Below, one piece after another: positions 8,258 to 16,734 of a DNA stretch of 64,000 nucleotides. A program made the translations under genes and the position numbers. Origin of the DNA: Pseudobdellovibrionaceae bacterium (lineage in GTDB: Bacteria > Bdellovibrionota > Bdellovibrionia > Bdellovibrionales > UBA1609); NCBI GenBank assembly GCA_020635075.1, contig JACKAM010000001.1, forward strand, positions 434,001 through 498,000. Direction: 5' to 3'. Below the pieces are notes generated by a model. The model had not been told where the DNA came from. It was given only the letters and a program-made list of their open reading frames with translations, and ran no database searches. Numbering within the stretch: the stretch's first letter is position 1; every line of letters starts with the position of its first letter.

Positions 8258-8497
8258 CTTGGGTATTGATCCTCAAAACCATAGGCTGCGTTTGTCCGAG
8301 CAAAAGGGCCGATTGACGAGCCATTTCCGCAAATCCGAATCCTCACCGTCGCGCAGGGCGTATCCGAACTGCGGCAGCGGTGCTGACGCAGTCCGAAGAC
8401 GCGCCTGCGGCCGAAAAGGTGCGTGAGGATTTGCGGAGAATGGTCGGCAACGGACCTGATGTCACTGACAAAGGATTTTGAGGATCAAGACCCAAAG
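8258..8497. repeat. Long imperfect palindrome between nirE and the Met8-like gene
   Basis: The outer arms 8258-8278 and 8476-8497 pair nearly perfectly around a GATCCTCAAAA core. Inside them, TTCCGCAAATCC (about 8325-8336) pairs with GGATTTGCGGA (about 8427-8437), and GC-rich stems lie in the middle. The whole stretch could fold as one hairpin of about 240 nt. It ends 12 nt after the stop of the Met8-like gene on the minus strand. An 83-codon open frame crosses it but is judged spurious because its codons lie in the palindrome. Confidence 0.6.
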
Positions 8498-8508
8498 AGA
8501 CGGTTTTA

Positions 8509-9099
8509 TTAAAGTGGCTTCTGGGATTTTAGATCGTTGAGGAGTTGTTTGGCGAAGGTGATGACTTTTTTGCCGCGTTCGGTGGCGGTTTTGAGGCTGA
8601 GGACTTCGCTGGATTGGCGAAATTGATCGACCTTGGCAACGATGTCATCAAGCTCCAAAGGGAGGGCCTGATCAATCCACTTTTTGAGAGTGCCGGCCAT
8701 AAAGGGCGCTTTGCCTCCGGTGGAAATAGCCACAGTAAAGTTGTCGCGCTTGACCAAGGCGGGAAAAATCCAGGAGCAGTACTCAGGAACGTCGACACAG
8801 TTGCACAAAATGCGCCTTTCGCGGCAGTATTCGAAAACCTGTTTTTGAAGCCCGATGTCATCAACCGCCATGATCACAATGTCATAGCCCTCAAGGTCAC
8901 TCATGGAGAATTCCCTGATATCCAGAGTCAATTTGCCATCCTGGGCCCACTGGTTGAACTGAGGCAGTGAGTTTGTGGCGATGACATGAAGTTGAGGTTT
9001 AAAGAGAAGGAGTTTTTCTGCTTTTCCCAGGGCCACTTGGCCGGCCCCCACGAGGAGAATGGGACGATTTTGCACGGGAATAAAGACGGGAAAAAACAT
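8509..9099 (-). CDS. Precorrin-2 dehydrogenase / sirohydrochlorin ferrochelatase-like (Met8/CysG N-terminal type)
   Basis: The 196-residue protein has an N-terminal Rossmann fold (ILLVGAGQVALGKAEKL, about residues 15-31) and the family motif NCVDVPEYCSWIFPA around residue 115, followed by FTVAISTGGKAPFMA. In this family NAD-dependent oxidation turns precorrin-2 into sirohydrochlorin and the same protein can insert iron. It therefore links nirE to the siroheme decarboxylases encoded next door. The start at ATG 9099 is favoured because GGAG lies 8 nt upstream; the ATG at 9117 has no such site. The gene is divergent from the decarboxylase operon with only 37 nt between the two start codons. It is shorter than full CysG because no methyltransferase domain is attached. 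Confidence 0.88.
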   Translation of the reverse strand: MFFPVFIPVQNRPILLVGAGQVALGKAEKLLLFKPQLHVIATNSLPQFNQWAQDGKLTLDIREFSMSDLEGYDIVIMAVDDIGLQKQVFEYCRERRILCNCVDVPEYCSWIFPALVKRDNFTVAISTGGKAPFMAGTLKKWIDQALPLELDDIVAKVDQFRQSSEVLSLKTATERGKKVITFAKQLLNDLKSQKPL

Positions 9100-9136
9100 A
9101 TTTATATCTCCAGACATTCGTTATACACAGGAGGTC
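9100..9136. promoter_or_regulatory. 37-nt divergent gap with strong RBS for the decarboxylase operon
   Basis: This gap contains CAGGAGG directly upstream of ATG 9137 and, on the other strand, GGAG upstream of ATG 9099. It is too short for two non-overlapping promoters plus leaders, so at least one promoter must lie inside the opposite coding region. Confidence 0.5.
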
Positions 9137-10606
9137 ATGGAAATCCAAAGGGAATTCACCTGGCCAGAGAGGGCCTCTCGTCAATGGCAGTTGCTCAATG
9201 ATTTTCAGAGGGATTTTCCTCTGTGTGCCGAGCCCTATGCCGAACTGGCCCGCCAGATGGGGGGCATAGGTGAAGAGGAAATCCTGTCTCAGCTCAAGGA
9301 CTGGAGTCAGACCGGCGTGTTAAGTCGCGTGGGTGCGGTGTTTCGCCCTCAGGCCTTGGGACCGAGCACTCTGGCAGCAGTTAAAGTGTGCCCACCGCGC
9401 TTGGACGAAGTGGCTCAGTTCATTAATTCTTTTTCAGAAGTGAATCACAATTATCAGCGCGAAGCCGATTTGAATCTGTGGTTTGTGGTGACGGCCCCCA
9501 CCGAGGAGAGGCTTCAGGAAGTGCTTTTGAGTATTGGTGAGAAGGCGGGATTTCCCGTTCAGGACTGTCGTCTTCTCTATGAATTTCGCATCGATTTGGG
9601 CTTTAGCTTGATGGAGGAAGAACCCCAGGCAGATTTCAACGAACAACAGGCCCAGGGGCCAGCCCAGTTGTCGGATCGGCAAAGGCAAATCTGCCGGCTG
9701 TTGGAAGAAGGCCTTCCTTTAGTCACTCGTCCCTTTGATCCATGGGCCAAGTCTTTGGATTTGACGACGGAAGAATTGATTCAAGAGATACAGACGTTAG
9801 TGGAACAAAAAATCATACGTCGTTTTGGTTTGGTGCTGCGCCATCGCCCCATGGGTTACCAACACAACGCCATGACGGTGTTTCGTGTCCCTCAGGAGCG
9901 TGTCCTTGAGGTGGGTCGGGGGCTGACCTGCTATCCTTTTGTGACACTTTGTTATGAGAGAAACTCGTCCCCTGTTTGGCCCTTTAATCTCTATTGCATG
10001 ATTCATGGAAAATCCCGTGACGAAGTGGAAAGCCAGATTGCCCGGGTGCGGGAAGAGCTTTCCTTGGGCGAATTTCCCCACGAGGTGTTGTTTTCCACCA
10101 AGGCCTTTAAGCAGAGGGGAGCTCGATATCTTTCCGGTCGACGAAGAAGTGAAGATGAGGTGCAGGCCATTCTTTTGAATCGTCTGCAGCAGGGGATTGA
10201 AGTGGTCAATCGGCCTTTTCAAAAACTCTCCCTTGAACTTGGACTGTCCGAAGAGGAAATTTGCCAGCGTTTGCAGAGGATGCGTGAAAGCGGCCTTTTG
10301 ACTCGCTTTGGTCCCATGTACAATATTGAAAAAATGGGCGGAGCCTTTAGCTTGGTGGCGATGGAAGTTCCCGCTGAGAGATGGGACGAAGTGCTGCAAA
10401 AAGTGAATGCCTTCCCCGAAGTGGCTCACAACTACGAAAGGGAGCATCGCCTGAACATGTGGTTTGTCTTGGCGGCTCTTCCGGCTGAGGAAAAAGAATC
10501 CCTGTTGCGGCAGATTGAAACAGCCACGGGCCTTAAAACCTATGATATGCCCAAGCTCAAGGAGTTTTACCTCAATCTCCAGTTGGAATCAGGGGAGAGA
10601 ACATGA
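9137..10606 (+). CDS. nirDL: Triple-module siroheme decarboxylase (NirD/L/G-type fusion)
   Basis: The 489-residue protein consists of three AsnC/Lrp-like modules of about 150-160 residues each (roughly 5-165, 180-325, 330-487). Modules 1 and 3 share the HNYxREaxLNxWFV signature. Module 2 has the alternative LCYERN...FNLYCMIHGKSRDE signature seen in the partner-type subunit. Siroheme decarboxylases (NirD, L, G, H or NirDL) remove the C12 and C18 acetate carboxylates of siroheme to give didecarboxysiroheme. Known fusions usually join two modules, so three in one chain is unusual. The start ATG 9137 has CAGGAGGTC immediately before it. The following gene supplies a fourth module and overlaps by 4 nt, implying a complex of all four. 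Confidence 0.88.
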   Translation: MEIQREFTWPERASRQWQLLNDFQRDFPLCAEPYAELARQMGGIGEEEILSQLKDWSQTGVLSRVGAVFRPQALGPSTLAAVKVCPPRLDEVAQFINSFSEVNHNYQREADLNLWFVVTAPTEERLQEVLLSIGEKAGFPVQDCRLLYEFRIDLGFSLMEEEPQADFNEQQAQGPAQLSDRQRQICRLLEEGLPLVTRPFDPWAKSLDLTTEELIQEIQTLVEQKIIRRFGLVLRHRPMGYQHNAMTVFRVPQERVLEVGRGLTCYPFVTLCYERNSSPVWPFNLYCMIHGKSRDEVESQIARVREELSLGEFPHEVLFSTKAFKQRGARYLSGRRRSEDEVQAILLNRLQQGIEVVNRPFQKLSLELGLSEEEICQRLQRMRESGLLTRFGPMYNIEKMGGAFSLVAMEVPAERWDEVLQKVNAFPEVAHNYEREHRLNMWFVLAALPAEEKESLLRQIETATGLKTYDMPKLKEFYLNLQLESGERT

Positions 10607-11100
10607 GCGTTGAGACTCTCGACGATCTTGATCTACGACTGATTGAAGCCACCCAAGAGGGCCTGCCACTGGTGCCTGAACCCTACCATCAGGTGGCGGA
10701 CAAACTTGGGGTACCGGTCGAAGAGGTGAAGAACCGTTTGCAGAAATGGCTCGACACGGGTGCAGTGCGAAGAATTGCCGCGGTCCCCAATCACTACCGC
10801 ATGGGCTATGCCGCCAACGGCATGACGGTGTGGGATGTGCCAGATGAGGTGGCCGAAAAACTGGGTGAGCAGGTGGGAGCCTTGGACTTTGTCAGTCACT
10901 GTTATCTGCGGCCCCGCCACCCGGGAATTTGGAATTACAATTTGTTTGCCATGGTTCATGGCAAGACTCGTGATGAGGCGATGGAGAAGGTGGAGCAAAT
11001 ACGCCGGATTCTAGGAGAGAATTTGCGAGGTCATGATGTTCTCTTCAGTCGCAAGATCTTAAAGAAGACCGGCTTTCGTTTGTCCACGAGGAAGGATTAA
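10603..11100 (+). CDS. Fourth siroheme decarboxylase module (NirD/H type)
   Basis: The 165-residue protein is a single AsnC/Lrp-like module with an N-terminal winged helix (about residues 5-60) and a C-terminal ferredoxin-like half. It has the same signature as module 2 of the preceding gene: HCYLRPRHPGIWNYNLFAMV followed by VHGKTRDEA. It presumably pairs with an HNY-type module of the upstream protein to form a complete decarboxylase active site. This is inferred from the known NirDL/NirGH heteromeric arrangement. It overlaps the upstream stop by 4 nt (ATGA) and ends 3 nt before nirJ, so all three genes are translationally linked. Which letter (nirD, nirH) applies cannot be settled by eye. 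Confidence 0.87.
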   Translation: MSVETLDDLDLRLIEATQEGLPLVPEPYHQVADKLGVPVEEVKNRLQKWLDTGAVRRIAAVPNHYRMGYAANGMTVWDVPDEVAEKLGEQVGALDFVSHCYLRPRHPGIWNYNLFAMVHGKTRDEAMEKVEQIRRILGENLRGHDVLFSRKILKKTGFRLSTRKD

Positions 11101-11103
11101 AAA

Positions 11104-12300
11104 ATGTTTCGTATCACCCAACTCATGGAAGAGATTAAAAATCCCACTCCGGTGGGACCGCGCCGTCGCCCCAAGGGGCCCGTGGTGATTTGGAATTTGA
11201 TCCGTCGCTGTAATCTTTTGTGCCAGCACTGCTACACCAACTCCGCTGATCGGGACTTCAAAGGGGAGCTGTCGACGGACGAAGTGAATCAGGTCATGGA
11301 TGATTTGAAGGCCTTTGGTGTGCCGGTCTTAATTCTGTCCGGCGGCGAGCCACTATTGAGGCCTGACATTTTTGAGATCAGTCGCCGGGCGGTGGACATG
11401 GGCTTTTATGTGGGGCTTTCCACCAATGGCACTCTGATCACCGAGGACAATATCAATCAGATTGCGGATATCCGTTACAACTACGTGGGCATTAGCCTTG
11501 ATGGCATTGGCTCTGTGCATGATTCCTTTCGCGGAAAAAAAGGAGCCTTTGACGAAGCCCTGCGCGGGGTCAGGCTGTGTCGGGAAAAGGGTCTTAAGGT
11601 GGGCTTGCGCTTCACCTTGACCGAGCAAAACAAAAAGGACCTGGATGGCCTCCTTCATTTGATGATGATCGAAGACGTGGACAAGTTTTATATGTCTCAC
11701 CTGAATTACTCAGGTCGCGGTCGAGTCAATCGCGAGAAGGACGCTCATCACCAAGCCACCCGTGAGGCCATGGACCGCCTGTTTGATGAGGCCTGGCGGA
11801 GTGTGGAGTTGGGAACTAAAAAAGAGTTTGTCACTGGCAACAACGATGCCGATGGAGTTTATTTTCTCCATTGGGTGGAGAAGCGCTTTCCGGAACGAGC
11901 GGAGCACATCCGCCAAAAGCTGGTCCAGTGGGGTGGCAACTCCACGGGCATTGGCATCGCCAATATCGACAACTTGGGCAATGTTCATCCGGACTCTTTC
12001 TGGTGGGACTACAACTTGGGAAATCTCAGAGAGAGGAAGTTCTCCGACATTTGGCAAGATCTTTCAGATCCATTGATGGCAGGACTTAAGGGAGAGCAGA
12101 AGAGACCCTTAAAGGGGCGCTGTGGAGAATGTCAGGAATTTGCCATCTGCAATGGCAACGCCCGAGTGAGGGCCTACCAGACGGCGGGGGATTTTTGGGC
12201 GGAAGACCCTGGCTGCTATTTGTATGATAATGAAATCGGACTTGGAGAGGGGAAGGTGCTTCCCGCAAGAGAACTGGCGATAAATACAGAGTTGAGTTAA
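11104..12300 (+). CDS. nirJ: Heme d1 biosynthesis radical SAM protein NirJ
   Basis: The 398-residue radical SAM enzyme has the CNLLCQHC cluster motif (Cys 36, 40, 43), a GGEP motif (LILSGGEPLLRPDI), and a C-terminal SPASM-like cysteine region (CGECQEFAICNGNARVRAYQ) with a further Cys near the end. NirJ replaces the propionate side chains at C3 and C8 of didecarboxysiroheme with oxo groups, using S-adenosylmethionine and iron-sulphur clusters. Length and C-terminal cysteines match NirJ rather than the related AhbC or AhbD. The operon position, immediately after the siroheme decarboxylases, supports d1 over the alternative heme b route. It is followed after 16 nt by a TrpD2-like gene. Confidence 0.93.
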   Translation: MFRITQLMEEIKNPTPVGPRRRPKGPVVIWNLIRRCNLLCQHCYTNSADRDFKGELSTDEVNQVMDDLKAFGVPVLILSGGEPLLRPDIFEISRRAVDMGFYVGLSTNGTLITEDNINQIADIRYNYVGISLDGIGSVHDSFRGKKGAFDEALRGVRLCREKGLKVGLRFTLTEQNKKDLDGLLHLMMIEDVDKFYMSHLNYSGRGRVNREKDAHHQATREAMDRLFDEAWRSVELGTKKEFVTGNNDADGVYFLHWVEKRFPERAEHIRQKLVQWGGNSTGIGIANIDNLGNVHPDSFWWDYNLGNLRERKFSDIWQDLSDPLMAGLKGEQKRPLKGRCGECQEFAICNGNARVRAYQTAGDFWAEDPGCYLYDNEIGLGEGKVLPARELAINTELS

Positions 12301-12316
12301 GCATTCGAGGACGGGG

Positions 12317-13555
12317 ATGGGAAACATGGAAATGATGGAACCAGGACCAGCACTAGTAAACGGACTTGGCTATGTGGGTACAGGAAAACGAGGGAGCGAC
12401 ACTTGTCCGCCGGACGTGATTACGTCGATTTTGACGGAGGCTCGGCAAACACCTCCACCGGCGAACACCTTGGGTGCTTTTTTTGGTGGTCTGTGGATGA
12501 AAGGTGTGGCCAATGAGGAATTGGCTTTTGAAGCGCTTTTGGGCCAAGGGGCATTGAAGGATTCGCAAGCCCTGCTGTCTTATTTTTCTCAAGGCGTTCC
12601 CAAAAAGGTTTTGCAGCAAACCAAAGAACTCATGGACGGCAAAATCATGAATCGTGCTGAAGCTCGTGAAATGGGTGAGTTCTTGTTTTCTGATTCACCT
12701 GGTGATTCCCTGCGTACCTTGATTGCCACGATCTTGCGAGTGCGCTACGCCAGTCCTGAGGAATATGCAGGACTCTTGGATGTGATTGCGTCTCAGTACC
12801 CGCCGGCCTTTTGTGAGCCGGTGCCTGAGGGTAAGCCCATCATTCAATTGGCTGAGCCCTTTGATGGAGTGGAGAGATCCTGGATTTTGACGCCCATATT
12901 AATGCGAGATTTGACTGAACTCGGTTATCGGGTGGTGGCGCTTTGTGGCCGCAACCCTGGGCCTAAGAAAGGTTACAACCTGTTGGACGTGGCCGAGTCT
13001 TTGGCGGAAAGCCGATTCTTAAAGTCCAACAGTCAGCTGGGCGAAGAGAACTCCTACGGTTGGTTTTTGCGGCAAAGTGACGTAGCCCCCAGTTTGGACC
13101 GTTGGGTGGAGATTCGTCATCAAATGAAAAAGCGCCCTTCCTTGGCCACTCTGGAAAAATATGTCTCTCCCTTTAAAGCCGACATTTTTATCGGCTCGGC
13201 CTTTCACCATAACTTTGGCGACAAGATGGGCGAAATTGGCGAATGCCTCAAGATTCCCAAAGTCATTGTCACCTTTAAGACGGTGGAAGGTTCTCTTGGG
13301 CCTTCACTTGGTCGAGCCACCAAGATTTTCACCAGTGATCTTGAGTCCTCAGGTGAGTACCGCCATGAGGAATTTGACTTCAAGGTGGAAGATTTTGGTC
13401 TTACCAACACACCCGACCCTAAAGACTTCACACCCGGTTTGGAGAAGAACTGCGAATTGATCCGCAACTATTTTGCCACCGGCGAAAGCGGTGACGCCTA
13501 CTTTGATCAGCGCGTGACCGCCGCCCGCGAAATGCTGAGCCGAGTCCTCGGGTAG
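12317..13555 (+). CDS. TrpD2/YbiB-like glycosyltransferase family 3 protein
   Basis: The 412-residue protein shows the layout of the anthranilate phosphoribosyltransferase/nucleoside phosphorylase superfamily. It has a helical N-terminal domain with GGLWMKGVANEELAFEAL, a nucleotide-like segment SWILTPILMRDLTELGYRVV, and AFHHNFGDKMGEIGECLKIP aligned with the FAPLFHPAM region of TrpD, then GSLGPSLGRA. The phosphoribosyl-diphosphate motifs of true TrpD are not clear. It is therefore more like the YbiB/TrpD2 branch, which is DNA-binding and of uncertain enzymatic role. It follows nirJ by 16 nt and is probably cotranscribed with the d1 operon, although no role in d1 synthesis is known. The ATG at 12317 has GAGG upstream. 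Later ATGs at 12326 and 12332 are alternatives. Confidence 0.65.
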   Translation: MGNMEMMEPGPALVNGLGYVGTGKRGSDTCPPDVITSILTEARQTPPPANTLGAFFGGLWMKGVANEELAFEALLGQGALKDSQALLSYFSQGVPKKVLQQTKELMDGKIMNRAEAREMGEFLFSDSPGDSLRTLIATILRVRYASPEEYAGLLDVIASQYPPAFCEPVPEGKPIIQLAEPFDGVERSWILTPILMRDLTELGYRVVALCGRNPGPKKGYNLLDVAESLAESRFLKSNSQLGEENSYGWFLRQSDVAPSLDRWVEIRHQMKKRPSLATLEKYVSPFKADIFIGSAFHHNFGDKMGEIGECLKIPKVIVTFKTVEGSLGPSLGRATKIFTSDLESSGEYRHEEFDFKVEDFGLTNTPDPKDFTPGLEKNCELIRNYFATGESGDAYFDQRVTAAREMLSRVLG

Positions 13556-13562
13556 CACCAAA

Positions 13563-13658
13563 AGGTTCCAGGTCCTATTCGTGGATGCGTGATGCCAAAG
13601 CTACCTCTCCAGGAAGGTAGCTTTGGCATCACGCATCCACGAATAGGACCTGGAACCT
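13563..13658. repeat. 44-bp perfect hairpin, family 2 copy 1, between convergent genes
   Basis: Positions 13563-13606 are the exact reverse complement of 13615-13658, with an 8-nt loop. The right arm ends at the stop codon of the S1 gene and the left arm begins 8 nt after the TrpD2-like stop. It therefore probably limits read-through between these convergent genes. The outer 30 nt of the arm recur in the hairpin at 24528-24636. Confidence 0.85.
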
Positions 13659-14866
13659 TATTGCTTCTTCTGCGCCTTTTGAAAAGCGGCAGCAAAGGCT
13701 CCCATAGCAGACGAAGATGAGGTAGCGCCAGTGTTGACGTGTTCCCGCCAGGATTGGTCTTCACCTTCGCCCTGGAGGCACAAGCTGATTTTGTGCCCTT
13801 CCAGATCGATTCTCTCCACGGCGACGAGGATCTTGTCCCCCGGTTTTTTGCTTTCGATAGATTTGCCGTCAACAGCGTCCCGCCATTTGGATTGGTGAAG
13901 AAGACCTGTCACGCCGGTGGCAAGCTTCACAAAAAAGCCAAAATGCTCCTTGCGTTCAATAGTGCCCTCAATGTTGGTGCCCACAGGATTGAGTTCGGTG
14001 AAGCGCAACCAAGGGTCTTGCTCGCCGCCACCTTGTTTCAGCGATAGGGAGATCTGCAGACGATCCTCCTGCTCCTGAACCTTGAGCACTTTCACTTTGA
14101 CCGGCATTCCCACTTCCAACACCTCGGCTGGGTGCTTGACTCGGGCCCAGGAAATTTCCGAAATGTGAACCAAGCCATCGACTAATGGAGCCACCTCGAC
14201 AAAGGCGCCAAAGGCTTCAATGCGTTTAACCGTTCCTTCTACGACATCGCCTTCTTTGATCGAGCCCAGGACTTCGCCCTCGCGGTCGGCGCGCATCAAT
14301 TGCAAGAGCTTTTTTCTTGAGACCACAATGTTGCGATGGCTTTCGTCAATCTGGGTGATGAGAAACTCAAACTTCTTCCCGACGTAGTCATCGGCATTGT
14401 TGGCCGGCCCCAAATCCATCTGACTGATGGGGCAAAAGGCGCGGTAACTTTGAATTTGTACGCGGAAGCCACCTTTGACGGATTCCAATACACGGCCCTC
14501 AACGGGCAATTCCATGTCGTAGGCATCTTCCAAATTGTCGATCTCATCTGTTCCCGAGCGGGACTGGGCGGGTTTTACTTTGATCGAGTCCTCGCGCACC
14601 TGGGTGACCACCACTTCAATGCGGTCACCAGGCTTAACAGACACCTGCCCCGATTCATCCCGCAGTTCCTTGGCGGCGATTACAGCGTCCAGGGGACTTG
14701 AGGTGGATACATAGATTTCATCTTTGCTGACTGACAGGATTTCGCCAGTAAAGCGATCTCCCACCGACAGGCGGCCCACAGGGGCATTTGCCTGCTGCAA
14801 AAAGGCCTCGTAATCGCCCTTTTCATTATCGACAATATCGTCACCAAAAATGTCTTTTTTAGCCAT
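13658..14866 (-). CDS. rpsA: S1-domain protein, short ribosomal protein S1
   Basis: The 402-residue product contains four S1 (OB-fold) RNA-binding repeats at about residues 28-95, 115-185, 205-275 and 290-365. The third is the best, with GDVVEGTVKRIEAFGAFVEV followed by PLVDGLVHISEISW. Ribosomal protein S1 of Proteobacteria has six repeats and about 550 residues; four-repeat forms occur in many phyla. The start ATG 14866 (MAKKDIFGDD) has GAGGAG about 10 nt upstream. The gene is the intact member of a tandem pair; the copy at 15358-16549 is frameshifted. The C terminus is Ala/Gln/Lys-rich. It may be the organism's main S1 or an accessory one, which cannot be told from this window. Confidence 0.85.
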   Translation of the reverse strand: MAKKDIFGDDIVDNEKGDYEAFLQQANAPVGRLSVGDRFTGEILSVSKDEIYVSTSSPLDAVIAAKELRDESGQVSVKPGDRIEVVVTQVREDSIKVKPAQSRSGTDEIDNLEDAYDMELPVEGRVLESVKGGFRVQIQSYRAFCPISQMDLGPANNADDYVGKKFEFLITQIDESHRNIVVSRKKLLQLMRADREGEVLGSIKEGDVVEGTVKRIEAFGAFVEVAPLVDGLVHISEISWARVKHPAEVLEVGMPVKVKVLKVQEQEDRLQISLSLKQGGGEQDPWLRFTELNPVGTNIEGTIERKEHFGFFVKLATGVTGLLHQSKWRDAVDGKSIESKKPGDKILVAVERIDLEGHKISLCLQGEGEDQSWREHVNTGATSSSSAMGAFAAAFQKAQKKQ

Positions 14867-15057
14867 GGCTGGGATTCTCCTCAAGGGCCGAAATTAACCA
14901 TGGGCCAGGATAAAACTCAAGCCCCTCCTGCCCCCCCATCCCATTTAAACGGATATTCACCCAATTCCACCCCATAAATCTAGGCAACCCGCCCCGGTGG
15001 GCCGGAGGCCCTTTAAGGCGCCCGAATTTGTCCCCTACGAGGCTAGAACTCTGGATC

Positions 15058-15357
15058 CTATCGAGTCTGCACCCTCGATTCGGGAATCGGGGATTCATTA
15101 TGACGTGAGTCGGCTTCCGTTCTCGTGATTGGCGATTGGGTGGAGACGGGGTCCGTTCACTTCGCCTGAAATCAATGGTTCCATTGATATCATCATACCA
15201 ACGGCATAAAACGGGTAGGTTTGGCTTTGATTGACGATCCCAAGTGCGTCAATTGAGGAGGATCCATTGAATTGAAGGTCCATTGGGACACGCAGCCGCC
15301 GTGTGGGTGTAGTTTGATCGCAGGCTTCAGCAGCTGCGTGCGGCAAAGGGGAATAGG
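15058..15357. other. 300-nt spacer between the duplicated S1 units
   Basis: I see no gene here. It contains short palindromes, including ATCAATGG-TT-CCATTGAT at about 15170-15187 and CTCGATTCGGGAATCGGGG near 15072, but no terminator with a T-tract and no match to the other repeats beyond a few bases. Confidence 0.5.
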
Positions 15358-16549
15358 CCACTTTTTTGAGCCTTCTGAGAGCAGCGGCAAAATCGCATAG
15401 CTCAGATGAAGTCGCGCCAGTACTGACGATTTTCGCGCCAGGATTCGTCTTCGCCTCCGCCCTGGAGGCACAAGCTGATTTTGTGCCCTTCCAGATCGAT
15501 TCTCTCCACGGCGACGAGGATCTTGTCCCCCGGTTTTTTGCTTTCGATAGATTTGCCGTCAACAGCGTCCCGCCATTTGGATTGGTGAAGAGACCTGTCA
15601 CGCCGGTGGCAAGCTTCACAAAAAAACCGAAGTGTTTCTTACGCTCAATAGTGCCTTCAATGTTGGTGCCCACAGGATTGAGTTCGGTGAAGCGCAACCA
15701 GGGTCTTGCTCCCCACCGCCTTGTTTGAGCGACAAGAGAAATCTGCAGCCGATCCTCCTGCTCCCTGAACCTTGAGCACTTTCACTTTGACCGGCATTCC
15801 ACTTCCAACACCTCGGCCGGGTGTTTGACCCAGGCCAGGAGATTTCGAAATATGAACCAAGCCATCGACTAAAGGGAGCCACCTCGACAAAGGCGCCAAA
15901 GGCTTCAATGCGTTTAACCGTTCCTTCTACGACATCGCCTTCTTTGATCGAGCCCAGAACTTCGCCCTCGCGGTCAGCGCGCATCAATTGCAAAAGCTTT
16001 TTTCTTGAGACCACAATGTTGCGATGGCTTTCGTCAATCTGGGTGATGAGAAACTCAAACTTCTTCCCGACGTAGTCATCGGCATTGTTGGCCGGCCCCA
16101 AATCCATCTGACTGATGGGGCAAAAGGCGCGGTAACTTTGAATTTGCACGCGGAAGCCACCTTTGACGGATTCAATACGGCCCTCAACGGCAATTCCATG
16201 TCGTAGGCATCTTCCAAATTGTCGATCTCATCTGTTCCCGAGCGGGACTGGGCGGGTTTTACTTTGATCGAGTCCTCGCGCACCTGGGTGACCACCACTT
16301 CAATCCGGTCACCAGGCTTAACAGACACCTGCCCTGATTCATCCCGCAGTTCCTTGGCGGCGATTACAGCGTCCAGGGGACTTGAGGTGGACACATAGAT
16401 TTCATCTTTGCTGACTGACAGGATTTCGCCAGTAAACCGATCTCCACCGACAGGCGGCCCACAGGGGGGCATTTGCCTGCTGCAAAAGGCCTCGTAGTCG
16501 CCCTTTTCATTATCGACAATATCGTCACCAAAAATGTCTTTTTAGCCAT
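15358..16549 (-). pseudogene. Frameshifted second copy of the S1-domain gene
   Basis: This is the paralogous copy of the gene at 13658-14866. It keeps the same start (ATG at 16549) and the same upstream leader, but at least eight single-base insertions or deletions relative to the intact copy break the frame. Examples are a lost A in the MAKKD run near 16541, a lost C in the CCCACC run near 16447, changed G/A runs near 16465 and 16485, and others near 15589, 15762, 15800 and 15872. Most lie in homopolymer runs. Substitutions elsewhere often fall at third codon positions, so selection may have acted until recently. The 3' end is the most diverged part. Either it is a decaying duplicate, or, less likely given the many real substitutions, homopolymer sequencing errors exaggerate the damage. 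Confidence 0.8.
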
Positions 16550-16734
16550 GGCTGGGATTCTCCTCAAGGGCCGAAATTAACCATGGGCCAGGATAAAACT
16601 CAAGCCCCTCCTGCCCCCCATCCCATTTAAACGGATATTCACCCAATTCCACCCCATAAATCTAGGCAACCCGCCCCGGTGGGCCGGAGGCCCTTTAAGG
16701 CGCCCGAATTTGTCCCCTACGAGGCTAGAACTCT

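Noticed and set aside
8175..8426. 83-codon plus-strand frame in the nirE/Met8 gap
   Set aside because: It runs through the long palindrome, has no domain features and is not preceded by a good ribosome binding site.
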